DNA of 64,000 bases from the NCBI RefSeq assembly GCF_029867415.1, contig NC_081182.1, positions 18,139,983 to 18,203,982 of the forward strand, given 5' to 3'. The stretch's first letter is position 1; each line of letters opens with the position of its first letter. This stretch comes from Vicia villosa. Its lineage: Eukaryota > Streptophyta > Magnoliopsida > Fabales > Fabaceae. The notes below the pieces were generated by a model. The model searched no databases and had not been told where the DNA came from. It saw only the letters and a program-made list of their open reading frames with translations. The position numbers were made by a program, and so were the translations under genes. Positions 1-11,548 of the stretch are shown one piece after another.

Positions 1-2857
1 TTTTATTCTCCTATCTATTAATTTATTTTTGATTTTATGCATAAAATTCAAAAATAAATTAGATAAAATATGAAGTAAATCAATTAAAATACATGGGCTT
101 GATTCAAGTTGCATTGGAGGTCCAAAGCCAACAGCAAGACGTGAGAAGCTTTGCCTCTAAGTGAATCTTGGTCAAAAGAATCAACAAGTTCCAAATCTCT
201 TCCAAATCAAAATCTTTGATTGATTTCAATCATAAGGATTAAAACAAATTTGGTCCATCTTGGTAACCTAAAAACCATCTCTATAAATAACAAATCCTAA
301 TAAGAAAATAAAGGGAGTTTGGGGAGGCAGCCGAAATCCTTACTCAAAGGTCAAAAAACCATAACACAAACTGAAATTGCAGTCACGGTTCTAGATGGTT
401 TAGGGCCATACCAAGGGTTTCTACGAATTCCTCGGAGCAAACTGATTCGTCCCAGCCATCCACAAACAAGCATAGCATTCTGAATATCAGAGTCACGTTT
501 CTGGTTTCACTATTTTCTCTTCTTTAACTTTTTTTTTCGGTTTTATACATACACTCAATTCCAGTCGAATTTAACCGCATAATCTTGTTAATATTGATAT
601 TTAGATGATAACTGAGTGATTCGATTGAAGTTTTGATGCGAGGATAGAATTATGCCATTGTTAGGGTTCATATTCACAAATTTGGGGAAAATCCGATAGA
701 AGCAATTTCATGTTCAATTAAGGACCTCATGGGATTCGCAAGGCCCTATACGATCGAATTGTGCAATTTTGTTGCGTTCATTGGCGTTTATTTGCAGGTT
801 TGAGGAGAGAGGTCTATGGCCACGGTATAAAACCGTTGCTGCAGGTGTCTGTGTTCTTCGCAAATGCCCAACGAGGAAGAAGAACAGTGTTAGCGCTGAT
901 GCTGTTTTAAATTTTTCTTCTAATTGTTTATTTGTTTAACTTGGATTGCAGTCATTACATAAACAGCGTAAAACACTTGGCTCAGTGGCAGAACGCTGGC
1001 ACTTAGGCTCCATGTCCCCAAATGCACAGGTTCGATCCTTGCTGGGGACGTTTTTTCATGATTTTCTTTGCCAATTGTTGTCCACAGTTCCAGCGCGCCG
1101 AGCCTCATCAAGACCATGATGCGCCCTCGCTTCTCAACCGGTTTTTTCATGGTTTTATTAAATTTCTCCTTTTTTTACAAATAATATAATTACATTTATT
1201 TTAATTGTTTTAATCATATTATTAAAGTGGTTTTTATTTATTTATTCAAATAATTCTATAAAACCATAATTATTTTCTTTTAATTAATTAAAAATATATG
1301 TAGGTCAGATTTAATCGAAACTTATTTTCCATTAATTTAATTAATTAGGTTGAAAAACCAATAATTAATTAAATTGATTTTTCTTTTGCTTCTATTAATT
1401 TTGATTAATTCGTAGCCTAATCTGGATTTACGAAGATCACATCTACACTAAAAATATTGTTTCTTTTTGTGTATTCTTTTCAGGGTTACTTCTCAAATAC
1501 ACCCCGACTGTGCACCACGCCCTTCACAAAGCTAAGTATTTAATTTATTTTATTTTAAAAGTCTGTTTCGTTTCCTTTTGATTTTAGGGTTTGCCCTTAT
1601 ATTTCTGAACTGTGCATACATTCACCTTTCTCTATTACTTGCTTTGCCATTTTTCAGGGTTAGCTCCGAGGTTCCCTGCCAACCATATCAGATCAAATCA
1701 GAGCTAAGTACCTTTGCCTATTTTATTATTTTAAATTTATTTATTCTTTATTTTAGGGTTAATCTCGTTTGCCTCCGAACTGATAATGCACTCACCCATC
1801 TGTTTATTCTTTCTTTTCCAATTTTCAGGGTTTGTCGATTGCCAAAGCTACGAGTATTGGTAACCCTAAACCCTAACCCTGATATTTTCTGTTTTTATTA
1901 TTACTTATGCCAAACCCTATTGGGGATCCGCTGGTTACAATTTCCCTCCCCCATATCTGTTTTGGTTATATTATTTAAATGCGTGGTTAGTAATCCTAGG
2001 GAGTGCAACCTTCGAATCGAACATAGAATCATTAATTTTACAAGATAATATACTTGAATATAATCACGTGATTGGTGCACACACGCACACTCTTGGGTAA
2101 CCCCTCTGTGGCCTTGTTGCCTGTTGCCTTGTTGCCTGTTGCCTGTTGCCTTGTTGCCTTGTGTTTTGTGCAGAATAGCCAGTCCCTCGAATACGAGGAT
2201 ACCTCAGCCATGTTGCCTCGATTAAAGGTCATGGTCCCTAATGATGCTGCCTTCGATACACTAACATGACCCCGACCCTCGGAAGTTGCCTACGGAAAAG
2301 GCTGAGGTATCTTCTGGTTTCCTACGAAAGGCTATTCTGATCCTTCCCCTTAGACTACCTGCCTCTCTATGGCATGGGTCAGTCTTTGAGCGAATGATAA
2401 TTCGATGACCCTTCTACCTCCAAACGAAAGGCTTCCTGCCCTATTATGGCAAGGACTGACCCTTTCATTCTGAAAGGCTAAAAAGAGACCTATCATCTGA
2501 GTTTAAGGTAATTGCCCCTAATTGCCTTGCCATGCTCTATTTTCTATATTCTTTCTCAAAATTCTTCAAAAACTGGCTACGCTCATTTACGAGCTAAAGT
2601 CCATTTTTTCCTCTTTAATCTACATTTTCTGAAAACGAGCAAGCAAAGCAATTAAGAGCCCATGGAAAACCATGGATGCAAAGGGTGCCTTACACCTTCC
2701 CTTTGCATAAATTACCCCCCGAACTTAGATTTCTTTAAAAGGTTTTTTTCTGTTTCTTTTAGCCTTTCTGAATTTGTTTGGATAAAATAAAAGTCGGTGG
2801 CGACTCATGCTTAACCGCGACATTTCGATCGATAAAAAGTCAGTTCACCGTATTACA
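1..2857 (+). repeat. 5' LTR of Ogre-like element (first about 359 bp outside window)
   Basis: Matches 8236-11091 at a constant offset of 8235 until a one-T difference near 2745. A TATA box (CTATAAATA, 281-289) gives a plausible Pol II promoter. It also holds a TTGCC-rich microrepeat at about 2110-2165, telomere-like CCCTAAACCCTAACCCT at about 1864, and a tRNA-like A/B-box pair at 978-1038. The open frames in it are chance frames repeated in the other LTR. Confidence 0.93.
978..1038 (+). promoter_or_regulatory. tRNA-like Pol III A box and B box inside the LTR
   Basis: TGGCTCAGTGG (978-988) fits the A-box consensus and GGTTCGATCC (1029-1038) contains a B box, with about 50 bp between starts. 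The B box lies inside a 7-bp inverted repeat (GTCCCCA at about 1014, TGGGGAC at about 1043). The same sequence is in the 3' LTR at 9213-9273. It may be a fossil SINE/tRNA fragment absorbed into the LTR; activity is not shown. Confidence 0.5.
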
Positions 2858-2861
2858 GTAC

Positions 2862-2879
2862 TGGCGACTCTGCTGGGGA
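2862..2879 (+). other. Primer binding site, tRNA-Arg type
   Basis: TGGCGACTCTGCTGGGGA starts a few bases after the 5' LTR. Its complement ends in CCA as a tRNA 3' end should. Ogre elements are known to use tRNA-Arg; the exact tRNA was not checked. Confidence 0.8.
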
Positions 2880-4062
2880 TTAAATTTCGATAAAAGAGGG
2901 GTTACCTTAAAATTTTAGGATTTACCTTAACTGTTTTCTATTGTTTGCTTTGTTTGCTTTAATTTTGCAGGGCTGTTTTGGGTATTTTGCTGTGTGAAAG
3001 ATCCTAACCCGGATCTGAGTACCTTAGGTATATGGCATGAGATCAAGGAGACTGCACAGCGTATACTGATGTGGTTGATTTGATGGCCATCGTTAGTGTG
3101 ACACATTGGTTTGTCCTGGTGTTCCTTGGGACCCGACCTGAGGAAATGCTTGGCTGCCGCGTGGTGTCATTAAGCACTAATTTGCCCTTAGAACCTTAGT
3201 CGAACTTGACTTTGGCCTATTAGAAAGTAGCGAGATGGCTGGCTTTGGTTCCGACCGAAGTTGGTTGATACTCGAAGCTACACTCATATGGACTGGACTT
3301 TCAGGACCTTTTCGGTTGGCGATTCGATTGCCGAACTGAGATAAGCGCCTTCGAGAAAGGTCAATGATATGAGCTCCCTAGAACCCGATCTTTATATAGG
3401 ACAGGTTTGAATCAACTAAACTTCAGGGGGAGGGTACATACCTTTGGACCACGTGCAAGCCTAACCATAAGGCGAAATGGTGTGACTTGTGTGACTTGTT
3501 TGCATTTGATACTAACCTTTGTTTCCTTGCAGGTTTTGTTAAAGGACTTGTTTTCCCTTACTATCTCACGCTATGCCTATTGAACTGCATTCTCATAACA
3601 TTCATGACATCATGACATCATAACATTGCATGCCTACTAACCCTTTCAAGGATCTTAGGAATTTAAGGCGCACAATTTCAGGTGCTCTTATCAAGGGCTG
3701 AAATCTTATCAAGGGGCAAGAGGATTTACTTTCCTCTCGCCACATACCTTCCAATTCAGAGACGCTGTACCTATCAAGGGGCAAGAGGATTTATTTTCCT
3801 CTAGCCATATACTTTGAAATTCAGAGGTATCCCGAATCAGAGGCGATGACCTACTCGATATGGTGAGCTTGATTCTCAAAGAAGGATGTTCCAAGATGAA
3901 AGCCAGAGTTCTTCAGACAAGGCTGCGACCAATTTAATTTCTATATGTCGTGAACTAAATTTCCTAAAGAACCTTGAAAGCATTGCATTTGCATTCATAA
4001 CATCGCATAACAGGTTTCTTACAATAGGTCTCTCATCCTCCCTCGCTGTTTATTTCAGCATC
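2880..4062 (+). other. Ogre 5' internal leader, non-coding
   Basis: No convincing gene. At 3715-3800 a short segment containing 'tatcaaggggcaagaggattta' type wording is imperfectly repeated twice, about 64 bp apart. This is leader sequence between the PBS and the gag-like ORF. Confidence 0.6.
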
Positions 4063-4893
4063 ATGGATCTCGAACAATCTGTCAAAAATCTTCAGGCTCA
4101 GAATAACCAGTTCCAGAAAATAATTTTTTACCTGGCCAAGGGGCAAGAAGAATTAAAGGCACTTCTGGCCGAGAAGGAGAAGGACCAACAAAGGGAGCAA
4201 GGTGTGCAAGATAAATGGAAATCCAAACCTAAGCGGTCATTCACTCTGTTACCCATGCCGCTGTCTCAAGCTCTACAACAACTGATCAATCAGAACTTGA
4301 TAACTCTATTGCCTCCATATTCATTTCCTACTAATCCCGCTCCTGGGTATAAGTATCATGCGAGATGTGCTTATCATTCGAATAGTCCTGGTCATGATAC
4401 AGAGGATTGTGGACCGTTGAAACACAAGATTCAAGACTTAATTGATGAAAAGATCATTGACTTCAACTCACCTGAAGAACCTCACATGACTAAGGATGTG
4501 TACAATCGGAAAGTTCGCAACGAACACAATCAATCTGTGGGGGCATTTCTGATCTCTACACCAGTTCCACAACAAAGGCGCAAGTCAGAGGCACCTAAAC
4601 GACAGTTCACAAAGATCAACATGACTTTGGCTGAAACATTACCACAGATGTTGAAGAAAGGGCTAATTACTTTGAGGGATCCTCCTGTGAAGCCCAACAC
4701 TTCCGCTCCTAGCTATAAGCCCAATGTGAGGTGCGCGTATCACTCCAATAGCCCTGGCCATGATACAAATGATTGTTGGCCATTAAAGAACAAGATCCAA
4801 GATATGATCGATGCTGGTGAAATTGAATTCCCTCATCCCAAGACGCCTATAGTGATCACTGTTCCCATGCACAATCACGACAAGACCGATTAA
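4063..4893 (+). CDS. Ogre/Tat gag-like protein with two duplicated CYH..GHDT..C modules
   Basis: Gag-like nucleocapsid portion of the Ogre polyprotein. The frame is open from 3886, but the ATG at 4063 (MDLEQS) is preferred because it opens a coiled-coil-like stretch rich in Q, E and K. Two similar modules follow, each with CAYHSNSPGHDT, two residues, then C and a PLK.KIQD.ID tail, near residues 100-140 and 220-260 from this start. The motif is typical of Tat/Ogre gag-pro proteins. Protease and RT should follow but are absent: the frame stops at 4893 and non-coding DNA follows. The doubled module could be native or the product of the deletion. About 276 codons, far below a full polyprotein. 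Confidence 0.75.
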   Translation: MDLEQSVKNLQAQNNQFQKIIFYLAKGQEELKALLAEKEKDQQREQGVQDKWKSKPKRSFTLLPMPLSQALQQLINQNLITLLPPYSFPTNPAPGYKYHARCAYHSNSPGHDTEDCGPLKHKIQDLIDEKIIDFNSPEEPHMTKDVYNRKVRNEHNQSVGAFLISTPVPQQRRKSEAPKRQFTKINMTLAETLPQMLKKGLITLRDPPVKPNTSAPSYKPNVRCAYHSNSPGHDTNDCWPLKNKIQDMIDAGEIEFPHPKTPIVITVPMHNHDKTD

Positions 4894-7050
4894 TGTCAGA
4901 GTGGATGAACTTTAGATCATTAGATTTACTTTCATTTGCAAGTTCTATTCTGTTTGTTTAACATTCAAATTATGATAGACATTATATATTTTAATAATCA
5001 TCATCAGTGCATTGCATATGTTTGTCTTGAATTAATTATTTCGCTATCACTCATTTTAAATTATGTCTTTACTTTGCATATGTTGTGTGATATTCAACTC
5101 CTGCTAAAGTTGTATACCTTTTGAGGGAGGATGACGAAAACGATACCGCAACCTTATACAGTATGCTTTTGAACGGACTATGTTGACGATGTACATGCAT
5201 TGTTTCAATTCCTAAACAGTGGAGATATAAGGATGTTAATCCCTCGTCAACCCCTTTGAGCCTAAGAAGTAGAAGTTGCTTTCTTGTACTAATTAAAACC
5301 CTTGATCATAGCCTGGGGCAGGGTAGTTCTCAGTTAATTTGGCTGTGCAGTCTATTTTAAGAGAATCATTCAGTACACCTTTCAACAAGGGTTTCAATCA
5401 CAAGCATTCATCCGCACACATCAAAGAAGTGTTGGAGATGTTAATCAAAAGCCAATGATGGTTCATCAATCATTAAAGCAAGGCAGTCAATATCTTTCAA
5501 AAAAGAAAAAAAATGAAAAAACATATATACAAAGAAAAGCCTGCTAAGTCAAAAATCAAAAAGATGACTTAGGCAAAAATCAAGGCATCCCGCTGACTGT
5601 AATCTCAAAATAGACAGTTCAGGCAAAAGTTAGGGATATCAAAATAAAAAATGAAAAAAGAAAAGTCAATAAATTCCTGAACAACACAATGTTGTGACTA
5701 CCAAAAGGAAGAAGTGACTGCCATCTCAAAACCTCTCTTTGCTTGTGAACCATCATCATTATCAAAGGTGCAAATCCAAAAGTCTCTCGGAACCTGAACG
5801 CATAAGTTGAATTAACTGAGCTTAGGATTGAAGATCATCGCGAAGAAGGGGTGGGTACAATCAAATTTTGATCCTTTATCCTTTGTTTCTTAAACCGTGA
5901 ACCAAGCCACGTTACAACCCTTGAAAGTCCTAATTGAAGCATGGTTAGTTCGAAAGCATACTGTCATCAAAAAGGTATCCCGACTCCTTAAGGTTACCAA
6001 AATGCTAAGTTGATATCACGTTTTTGTTACGAATATCATGTTTTTACAAATATCACTCCTTTACATCTCTTGTTTTAATGTTTTTCAAAAAAACTCAAGA
6101 CAAACGTATGCATTGCATCTCATGAATTCATTATTAAACAAATTCTGCTACATAATTTCAAATGTTAGCAACAGAAAGAATTTGCACAGGGTATAACTAA
6201 TGACTAAAAGTTATCCCGACAGACAAAATCACTTCAGAAGCAATGTCTCCTACGCACACGAGGGGCATGGCACGTTTTGCCCAATCAATCTGGGGCAATC
6301 AAGTCAAGATTCCAAGAATCTCTCAAAAGCCAAACAGTCAGGGGCATCATCCTAAGTTTACGATTACTAGGGGCATGTCGCCTACAATATACACTTCATA
6401 AAGTCCTCGCGAGGTGAATCTCTAGCAGGGGCAAATCTATGAAAGTCCAGTTTGACATCTTGATCAATACTTAGTGGTGTGTCCTAATCAAATCCAGGAA
6501 TGGTAGTTACTATAATACTAGGGGCAACTTTCACCCATGTCTCCCCACAGAGCCGAGTTCACAAGATCATATACCCACAGAGTAATCATTAAGAAGACAT
6601 CTTCAAACGCTCCCGACAAAGACATGGCTCCCCAACAGAGTTTATATCTTCAACACTACCGGTTCTCCAACACTTTGCTCTTCTCCAAGACATGGGTTAT
6701 TAATATCTCTCATCCCCAGTCAGGGTACATCAAGTTACTGGTTATCCCCAAGCAAAAATCATAAATCCCCAGATACACATCATCAAAACAAGATCAAATA
6801 TCCAAGTCACAATGATACAGAGAGCCATTTTCTCAATCAAGACAACATAAATCACATATCATATGTCATAAGCATATTCATACATTACATGCGGTTATAA
6901 TTCATGCATAACATACAAAGCGTCCCATTTATTGTTGAGAATCCCATCTCATTCATTACATACATCATAAACATTGCATAAAACTGACATTGTTACCAAG
7001 TGAATATGTGACAGGTACATTACAAAGATTCGAATCTTATTCAAAGCAAA
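4894..7050 (+). other. Ogre 3' internal region, non-coding, with recurrent AGGGGCA motifs
   Basis: No long ORF. Sequence includes short A-rich tracts (about 5500-5650) and repeated AGGGGCA-type motifs near 6261, 6340, 6370, 6428 and 6521, resembling the polypurine tract used at 7866. Pol sequences expected here have been lost. Confidence 0.65.
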
Positions 7051-7620
7051 GCCTAACGCACGACCTTCCAGACATCTATGGATGCAAATCGGATTAGTCT
7101 AACGCACGACTTATCCATCGACCTAACGCACGGTTTTCCAGACATCTGAGGATGCAATTGAGAATAGTCTAACGCACGATTTATTCTTCGACCTAACGCA
7201 CGGTTTTCCAGACATCTGAGGATGCAATTGAGAATAGTCTAACACACGATTTATTCTTCGACCTAACGCACGGTTTTCCAGACATCTGAGGATGCAATTG
7301 AGAATAGTCTAACGCACGATTTATTCTTCGACCTAACGCACGGTTTTCCAGACATCTGAGGATGCAATTGAGAATAGTCTAACGCACGATTTATTCTTCG
7401 ACCTAACGCACGGTTTTCCAGACATCTGAGGATGCAATTGAGAATAGTCTAACGCACGATTTATTCTTCGACCTAACGCACGGTTTTCCAGACATCTGCT
7501 GATGCAATTGAGAATAGTCTAACGCACGATTTATTCTTCGACCTAACGCACGGTTTTCCAGACATCTGCTGATGCAAATTAGACCCAGTTTAACGTACGA
7601 CTCAACCTAAGTCTTTTCCT
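7051..7620 (+). repeat. 70-bp tandem repeat array in the Ogre 3' UTR
   Basis: Seven regular units start at 7131, 7201, 7271, 7341, 7411, 7481 and 7551, exactly 70 bp apart, each containing CCTAACGCACGGTTTTCCAG and a GACATCTG core. Degenerate edge copies lie near 7051 and 7590. Central units are almost identical, edges diverged, as expected for local unequal exchange. Variable 3' UTR tandem repeats are known in Ogre-type elements. Confidence 0.95.
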
Positions 7621-7865
7621 CAGAAACAGTCTAACGTACGACACATTCTGACTCTCAAGTATATCAAGTCGGATGGCATCTTCAAGCCCATCTCCATCAT
7701 AGATCTTCTCCAAACACCTGGATGGCATCTTCAAGCCCATCTCCGACAAAAGTCCCTACTTCAGCTAGGGCAAATTTCTTGGTATTCTAGTGTTCAATCA
7801 TCTTCCACCTTCAGATACCGACTGGCCTACAAACCACTCTACATCTTCCGGTTTAAGATAATTGA

Positions 7866-7876
7866 ACAGGGGCAGC
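7866..7876 (+). other. Polypurine tract of Ogre-like element
   Basis: ACAGGGGCAGC lies directly before the 3' LTR start TGTCATACC at 7877, the position where plus-strand priming is expected. Confidence 0.75.
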
Positions 7877-10800
7877 TGTCATACCCCAAAATTTGCCCAT
7901 ACTACTTCTCTCCTTCAAATTCAAATCAAGTCACATGGCTCAAAAACATCCCTCCTACACAATGTTCAAGGAACTAGGGTTTTGTCGCTCTGATGGAAAA
8001 TCATTTTGATATGAGACCAAAGACACTGGTTAGAGGACTCTCTAAGGTTTCTAAAAAATCCTAGAACACTTCCATACGATAAAAATTGAGCGAGTTATAA
8101 GTAGCACAAGGTGATTGATTTCGCGAAAATTCATAAGGACCAAATTAAGCAAACTTGGAAATTTGGGCTATTGGGCTTAAAGTTTAATGTCCAAACATGT
8201 ATGGGCCTTCTAAGTTGATTCACACTTCATCATAATTTTATTCTCCTATCTATTAATTTATTTTTGATTTTATGCATAAAATTCAAAAATAAATTAGATA
8301 AAATATGAAGTAAATCAATTAAAATACATGGGCTTGATTCAAGTTGCATTGGAGGTCCAAAGCCAACAGCAAGACGTGAGAAGCTTTGCCTCTAAGTGAA
8401 TCTTGGTCAAAAGAATCAACAAGTTCCAAATCTCTTCCAAATCAAAATCTTTGATTGATTTCAATCATAAGGATTAAAACAAATTTGGTCCATCTTGGTA
8501 ACCTAAAAACCATCTCTATAAATAACAAATCCTAATCAGAAAATAAAGGGAGTTTGGGGAGGCAGCCGAAATCCTTACTCAAAGGTCAAAAAACCATAAC
8601 ACAAAGTGAAATTGCAGTCACGGTTCTAGATGGTTTAGGGCCATACCAAGGGTTTCTACGAATTCCTCGGAGCAAACTGATTCGTCCCAGCCATCCACAA
8701 ACAAGCATAGCATTCTGAATATCAGAGTCACGTTTCTGGTTTCACTATTTTCTCTTCTTTAACTTTTTTTTTCGGTTTTATACATACACTCAATTCCAGT
8801 CGAATTTAACCGCGTAATCTTGTTAATATTAATATTTAGATGATAACTGAGTGATTCGATTGAAGTTTTGATGCGAGGATAGAATTATGCCATTGTTAGG
8901 GTTCATATTCACAAATTTGGGGAAAATCCGATAGAAGCAATTTCATGTTCAATTAAGGACCTCATGGGATTCGCAAGGCCCTATACGATCGAATTGTGCA
9001 ATTTTGTTGCGTTCATTGGCGTTTATTTGCAGGTTTGAGGAGAGAGGTCTATGGCCACGGTATAAAACCGTTGCTGCAGGTGTCTGTGTTCTTCGCAAAT
9101 GCCCAACGAGGAAGAAGAACAGTGTTAGCGCTGATGCTGTTTTAAATTTTTCTTCTAATTGTTTATTTGTTTAACTTGGATTGCAGTCATTACATAAACA
9201 GCGTAAAACACTTGGCTCAGTGGCAGAACGCTGGCACTTAGGCTCCATGTCCCCAAATGCACAGGTTCGATCCTTGCTGGGGACGTTTTTTCATGATTTT
9301 CTTTGCCAATTGTTGTCCACAGTTCCAGCGCGCCGAGCCTCATCAAGACCATGATGCGCCCTCGCTTCTCAACCGGTTTTTTCATGGTTTTATTAAATTT
9401 CTCCTTTTTTTACAAATAATATAATTACATTTATTTTAATTGTTTTAATCATATTATTAAAGTGGTTTTTATTTATTTATTCAAATAATTCTATAAAACC
9501 ATAATTATTTTCTTTTAATTAATTAAAAATATATGTAGGTCAGATTTAATCGAAACTTATTTTCCATTAATTTAATTAATTAGGTTGAAAAACCAATAAT
9601 TAATTAAATTGATTTTTCTTTTGCTTCTATTAATTTTGATTAATTCGTAGCCTAATCTGGATTTACGAAGATCACATCTACACTAAAAATATTGTTTCTT
9701 TTTGTGTATTCTTTTCAGGGTTACTTCTCAAATACACCCCGACTGTGCACCACGCCCTTCACAAAGCTAAGTATTTAATTTATTTTATTTTAAAAGTCTG
9801 TTTCGTTTCCTTTTGATTTTAGGGTTTGCCCTTATATTTCTGAACTGTGCATACATTCACCTTTCTCTATTACTTGCTTTGCCATTTTTCAGGGTTAGCT
9901 CCGAGGTTCCCTGCCAACCATATCAGATCAAATCAGAGCTAAGTACCTTTGCCTATTTTATTATTTTAAATTTATTTATTCTTTATTTTAGGGTTAATCT
10001 CGTTTGCCTCCGAACTGATAATGCACTCACCCATCTGTTTATTCTTTCTTTTCCAATTTTCAGGGTTTGTCGATTGCCAAAGCTACGAGTATTGGTAACC
10101 CTAAACCCTAACCCTGATATTTTCTGTTTTTATTATTACTTATGCCAAACCCTATTGGGGATCCGCTGGTTACAATTTCCCTCCCCCATATCTGTTTTGG
10201 TTATATTATTTAAATGCGTGGTTAGTAATCCTAGGGAGTGCAACCTTCGAATCGAACATAGAATCATTAATTTTACAAGATAATATACTTGAATATAATC
10301 ACGTGATTGGTGCACACACGCACACTCTTGGGTAACCCCTCTGTGGCCTTGTTGCCTGTTGCCTTGTTGCCTGTTGCCTGTTGCCTTGTTGCCTTGTGTT
10401 TTGTGCAGAATAGCCAGTCCCTCGAATACGAGGATACCTCAGCCATGTTGCCTCGATTAAAGGTCATGGTCCCTAATGATGCTGCCTTCGATACACTAAC
10501 ATGACCCCGACCCTCGGAAGTTGCCTACGGAAAAGGCTGAGGTATCTTCTGGTTTCCTACGAAAGGCTATTCTGATCCTTCCCCTTAGACTACCTGCCTC
10601 TCTATGGCATGGGTCAGTCTTTGAGCGAATGATAATTCGATGACCCTTCTACCTCCAAACGAAAGGCTTCCTGCCCTATTATGGCAAGGACTGACCCTTT
10701 CATTCTGAAAGGCTAAAAAGAGACCTATCATCTGAGTTTAAGGTAATTGCCCCTAATTGCCTTGCCATGCTCTATTTTCTATATTCTTTCTCAAAATTCT

Positions 10801-11091
10801 TCAAAAACTGGCTACGCTCATTTACGAGCTAAAGTCCATTTTTTCCTCTTTAATCTACATTTTCTGAAAACGAGCAAGCAAAGCAATTAAGAGCCCATGG
10901 AAAACCATGGATGCAAAGGGTGCCTTACACCTTCCCTTTGCATAAATTACCCCCCGAACTTAGATTTCTTTAAAAGGTTTTTTCTGTTTCTTTTAGCCTT
11001 TCTGAATTTGTTTGGATAAAATAAAAGTCGGTGGCGACTCATGCTTAACCGCGACATTTCGATCGATAAAAAGTCAGTTCACCGTATTACA
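7877..11091 (+). repeat. 3' LTR of Ogre-like element (complete, 3215 bp)
   Basis: Starts TGTCATACC and ends GTATTACA. TATA box at 8516-8524. Nearly identical to 1-2857. The A/B-box segment recurs at 9213-9273. The junction at 11091/11092 enters element A's LTR at a point that aligns with 14578 of A's other LTR. Confidence 0.95.
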
Positions 11092-11548
11092 CCTAGAAAT
11101 GTTACAAATGAAGAAATATAAACACAATTTCTGCTACGGCCGCTTAGCGGCCAAACCTCGCTGAGCGGACTACACGTATTACAAAAATATCTAGAACAGT
11201 AAACAGGGCTCTGCTTAGCGGTCAGAGCTGCCGCTTAGCGGCCAGGAAAATGGGTTCGCCACTGGAAAGCGCGCTTACACGCCGCTGAGCGGCCCTTGCT
11301 GCACACAACTTTTTCCTTTGGCCTCCAAACTTGCTCCAAAATGCCTTTTAACCTCCTAATACTTCCCACAATGCATAAAACCTACAAAAAAACATAAGAA
11401 AAGCTTATTAATACTATATAAAACAAATGAAAACTAAAGTATTTGAATATATACACAAAAGTGGGGATTTTATTACAAAATTAGAATGAATAGAATTGAT
11501 AAGTGCCACAATTATATACTCAAAATAACAACATTTTGGCACTTATCA
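11092..11548 (-). repeat. 3' LTR of element A, truncated by Ogre
   Basis: Aligns base for base with 14578-15034 (offset 3486, no indels seen). The remainder should lie left of the Ogre 5' LTR, outside the window. A 12-bp inverted repeat (TGATAAGTGCCA 11497-11508, TGGCACTTATCA 11537-11548) forms its outer end. Confidence 0.9.

Larger units (their letters stand above)
1..11091 (+). mobile_element. Ogre-like Ty3/gypsy (Tat) LTR retrotransposon, internally deleted
   Basis: Two near-identical LTRs (1-2857, cut by the window edge, and 7877-11091) flank a 5-kb interior with a tRNA-type PBS, a gag-like ORF, a 70-bp tandem array and a polypurine tract. The LTR starts TGTCATACCCC and ends CACCGTATTACA, both familiar from legume Ogre elements. 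No protease, RT, RNase H or integrase is encoded, whereas full Ogre elements are far longer, so this is a deletion derivative dependent on other copies. LTRs differ by 4 substitutions and one T-run indel over about 2857 bp, so insertion is recent. It lies in the LTR of element A; the 3' flank begins CCTAG, the expected target-site duplication, whose partner is left of the window. Confidence 0.9.

Noticed and set aside
978..1049. Genuine tRNA gene
   Set aside because: A and B boxes are present but no acceptor stem or credible anticodon arm could be drawn.
1860..1885. Telomere-like CCCTAAACCCTAACCCT
   Set aside because: Only about two and a half units in the LTR and not at a chromosome end; not a telomere.
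1578..2048. 156-codon open frame, repeated at 9813-10283
   Set aside because: It lies in the Ogre LTR, is F/L-rich from T-rich sequence, and has no domain; its duplication only reflects the two LTRs.
7051..7620. CRISPR-like array
   Set aside because: Units are contiguous 70-bp repeats without unique spacers, in a plant retrotransposon.
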